Assembly: GCA_012064415.1 (NCBI GenBank)
Contig: SSNU01000273.1
Location: forward strand, 8,180 to 35,758
Reading direction: 5' to 3'
Source: Gyrodactylus bullatarudis
Taxonomy: Eukaryota; Platyhelminthes; Monogenea; Gyrodactylidea; Gyrodactylidae
DNA: 27,579 bases
The notes under the pieces are model-generated. The model searched no databases. It saw nothing but the letters and a program-made list of their open reading frames with translations, and was not told where the DNA came from. Below, piece after piece: positions 25,318-27,579 of the stretch. Each line of letters begins with the position of its first letter. Position 1 is the stretch's first letter. The translations under genes and the position numbers were made by a program.

Positions 25318-27217
25318 AGGTAGAATATCTCAGATCAGAAAACCTCCTTTTACACCTTGAAATCAAAAAAGGCACTATTCTCAAGATTTGCAATGTTTTA
25401 GAATGATGGAATACTATGTGTATGTAAACCTTTTAAATTAATCGTATTTGAAATACTTAACGTATGCTATAATCAAGAAAAATCAAATTCAAAAAATACA
25501 TTTTGAATTTGAAAATGAGAAAAAAATTTTCAATTAAACTTGTCTATTTATCAAAAGAGGGTCATGTTTCACAATTTGGGATGTCACCTTCTGTTCTTGA
25601 GAATTCAAGAATTTCTTCCTTTCTCCTAACAAGGATTTTTCTTTAGGATTTATTAGGTACGAAAATGGAGCCAGCCTTAGAATTTTAAAATTATCATCTT
25701 CGTCTCCTCTCTCATTGCAACTTGAGGAGACACATACAAACAAAAACTATTCTAAGCAAGCCCCCTAATTTTCAACCAATCATATTTCAATTAGTATTTG
25801 ACATTAAAAATTTAACTTTGTAATGCGTAATACCCCCCCCCCCCATTTTTACTGTCTCATTTTGAATCTATGTAGGTCACTTTTTGTACTTAGTTTTTTC
25901 TTTTTTTCGTCTGTAAAAGGTATAGAGGTTTAAATGGAATGAAGATGAAAATTTCTTCTCTAGGTGTTATGCACTGTTATGCATCAGCGTTGAATATTTT
26001 CAAAATCATTTTCTTCATACAGAAGTAGATTTAATTTGTAAATATTCTTTTTTTTGAATGTTCATATGTGATATTAAATTACTATTTTTAGATCAATGAA
26101 ATTCCGAGTTTATCAAAAATATCATGGTGTTTAACGGTTTTTTTGTCTAATTGCATCAAGTAACATTAAATCTTCAACTTAAATTTAAAAAAATCCCTCT
26201 CTCTTCCAACACATTCTAAAAAGAAGATAGTTTAGAGTTACAACTACTTGAAGAATTTTCGATACTTTTCCAATAAAACTTTTCATGCAACGTTCAATTT
26301 TGGGCAGATGGAAGGAAAATAAATCTGATAGATTATCATTTTGATTTCTTTCTTCTTTTTTCTTGTAACAACACATCTAATTTTTCTTTGGAACTTTCTT
26401 TTTTTATTGTCAAGAATGAATATGTTCTTCTTCAAGAGGAAGAGAAAAAATTAGATTTCATTTCTTCCTCTCATACATACAATTGGGAAAAATGCAAATC
26501 TGTTTATTTCTGCCAAAGCGCAAAAATTCTAATCTGTATTCTGGTATGTTAAGCAAGGAGGAAACTGGCAAAGCACGACTAAAGAGGTGAAAGAGTGTTT
26601 ACCAAAAAAAGGGAGTATAGATTAATCTCTACGTGAAACAATCGACAGACAGCTAATTCTATCGATAGAATTAAAATTTTTTTGTTTGAATCATGCTTGA
26701 AAAAACCTCGATTTTCTATTTTGTAGAATTTTTGAAAAAGATTTTATTTTAGATGGTGAGGCATTCATAAACAATTTGAATACTACAATTGAACTTGTTT
26801 TTCTTGTGCATTTTCTGTTCATGGTTTATTGATATGAAGTTGGGAATCTGAGATTTTTACAATAATGGCAATTATTTCATCAAAACTTCGAATTTGATGA
26901 ATATTTTCTGGAATCTCGATCATGTTCAGTACTTTAACTATTATAAGAAAATTCTGAAAATGAATAGTTTTAGAAAATATGGTCATTTTTCAAAATTTCG
27001 TTTTAGCGTCAAGATACACTATCATTAACATGTAATTTTCGAAAAAAGTTATGAAAAAACTGCTAGAAACCGATTTCCATCAATTTGAGTCCATGAGTAA
27101 GAACAAACTTCATTTTTTCTATATTTAATTTGTTATAAGGGTTGAATTCGATTTAAAAAAATATTTAAAGGTAATTGGCTGATAAGCTAAAAATTAGATC
27201 GAATACTAACACTTTAC
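25318..27217. other. Intergenic DNA, no gene seen
   Basis: A run of 12 C lies at about 25833-25844, striking in AT-rich DNA. A solo family A left end is at 26832-26935 (TGATATGAAGTTGGGAATCT, TTTTTACAATAATGG, TTTCATCAAAACTTCGAATT). Minus frames at 25534-25743 and 26185-26376 have no recognisable domain and unremarkable composition. Confidence 0.4.
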
Positions 27218-27579
27218 AAGCCATGTTTTTTATGTAGCTCTATGCTTGTGCTTGCTAAAAAGCATGAGTGGTTCAGTTTTTCTCCGACTTGGCCCGATCC
27301 ACAGCGAAAAAATGCTCGCCATTCTCCAATGCAGAAATGGGTAAAAGGGGCCAATACACACTCTAAAAAGCTCAGCTCTCCGCCAAAAGATAGGAGAAAA
27401 ACTTGACCAGCCACGTTTTTTATGTAGCTCTATGCTGGTGCTTGCTAAAAAGCATGAGTGGTTCAGTTTTTCTCCGACTTGGCCCGATCCACAGCGAAAA
27501 AATGCTCGCCATTCTCCATAGCAGAAATGGGGTAAAAGGGGCCAATACACACTCTAAAAAGCTCAGCTCTCCGCCAAAA
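27218..27579. repeat. Tandem satellite, 190-bp unit, runs off the window
   Basis: GTAGCTCTATGCT starts at 27234 and again at 27424, giving a 190-191 bp period. The second unit differs at only a few positions (for example CTTGTGC/CTGGTGC, CCAATGC/CCATAGC, one extra G). The unit is much richer in G+C than the rest of the window. The array starts near 27218 (CCATGTTTTTTATG) and is still in register at the last base. The minus-strand frames across it (27214-27414 and 27230-27550) simply translate the repeat. Confidence 0.8.

Noticed and set aside
25833..25844. Run of 12 C as a regulatory or structured element
   Set aside because: An isolated homopolymer without paired tracts for a quadruplex or i-motif. 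A simple repeat or assembly artefact is as likely.
27214..27550. Minus-strand frames of 66 and 106 codons
   Set aside because: They are translations of the 190-bp satellite. Repetition, not selection, keeps the frame open.
1..27579. tRNA, rRNA, CRISPR arrays, operons or bacterial-type genes
   Set aside because: None is visible. The repeats are dispersed or inverted transposon families and one satellite, and the only supported gene has spliceosomal introns.

Overview
This window is nuclear DNA of an animal, and it is AT-rich (about 70% A+T by eye). Coding sequence is sparse. It is split into short exons by large GT-AG introns, and most of the rest is decayed transposable-element sequence: mariner, piggyBac-like/TTAA, Jockey- or CR1-type non-LTR, possible Penelope-like, and many palindromic non-autonomous elements. 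This mix fits an arthropod with a repeat-filled genome. A copepod is one possibility, but I cannot fix the species. I see no prokaryotic gene layout, operons, CRISPR arrays, tRNA or rRNA.

The one gene that looks intact is on the + strand, from 2589 to 21748. It encodes a Ras-like GTPase of the RASL10 (RASL10A/B) group. Exon A (2589-3179) carries an N-terminal extension, the P-loop and the degenerate G3 motif. Exon B (15766-16029) carries the NKxD motif. Exon D (21590-21748) carries the ECSAKYNWHV signature and a C-terminal CAAX box (CYFM). The three join in phase 0 through introns of 12,586 and 5,560 bp and predict 337 residues. A further exon-like block (exon C, 17427-17535) has good splice sites but is 109 bp long. 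Including it would put a stop two bases into exon D and give a 322-residue product without the G5 motif or prenylation site. Its 3' splice site lies in the end of a palindromic transposon.

Intron 1 holds, on the opposite strand, a frame-disrupted and apparently intronless copy of an MBOAT7-like lysophospholipid acyltransferase (about 8430-9853). A diverged duplicate of its 5' flank lies 2.4 kb away. Intron 1 also holds a piggyBac transposase relic (3780-4200), a mariner scrap (about 7790-7900), a Penelope-like scrap (12180-12383) and a non-LTR reverse transcriptase relic split by a 0.54 kb element (14397-15500). Intron 2 holds a second copy of that reverse transcriptase and a deleted mariner nested in a TTAA-flanked element.

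Left of the gene (1-2470) lie remnants of retroelement reverse transcriptases. Right of it (21755-27217) is gene-poor DNA with more palindromic elements, then a GC-richer 190-bp tandem satellite that runs off the window end. The GTPase is the only functional gene I can support. The other coding traces are molecular fossils, useful mainly for reading the order of insertions.
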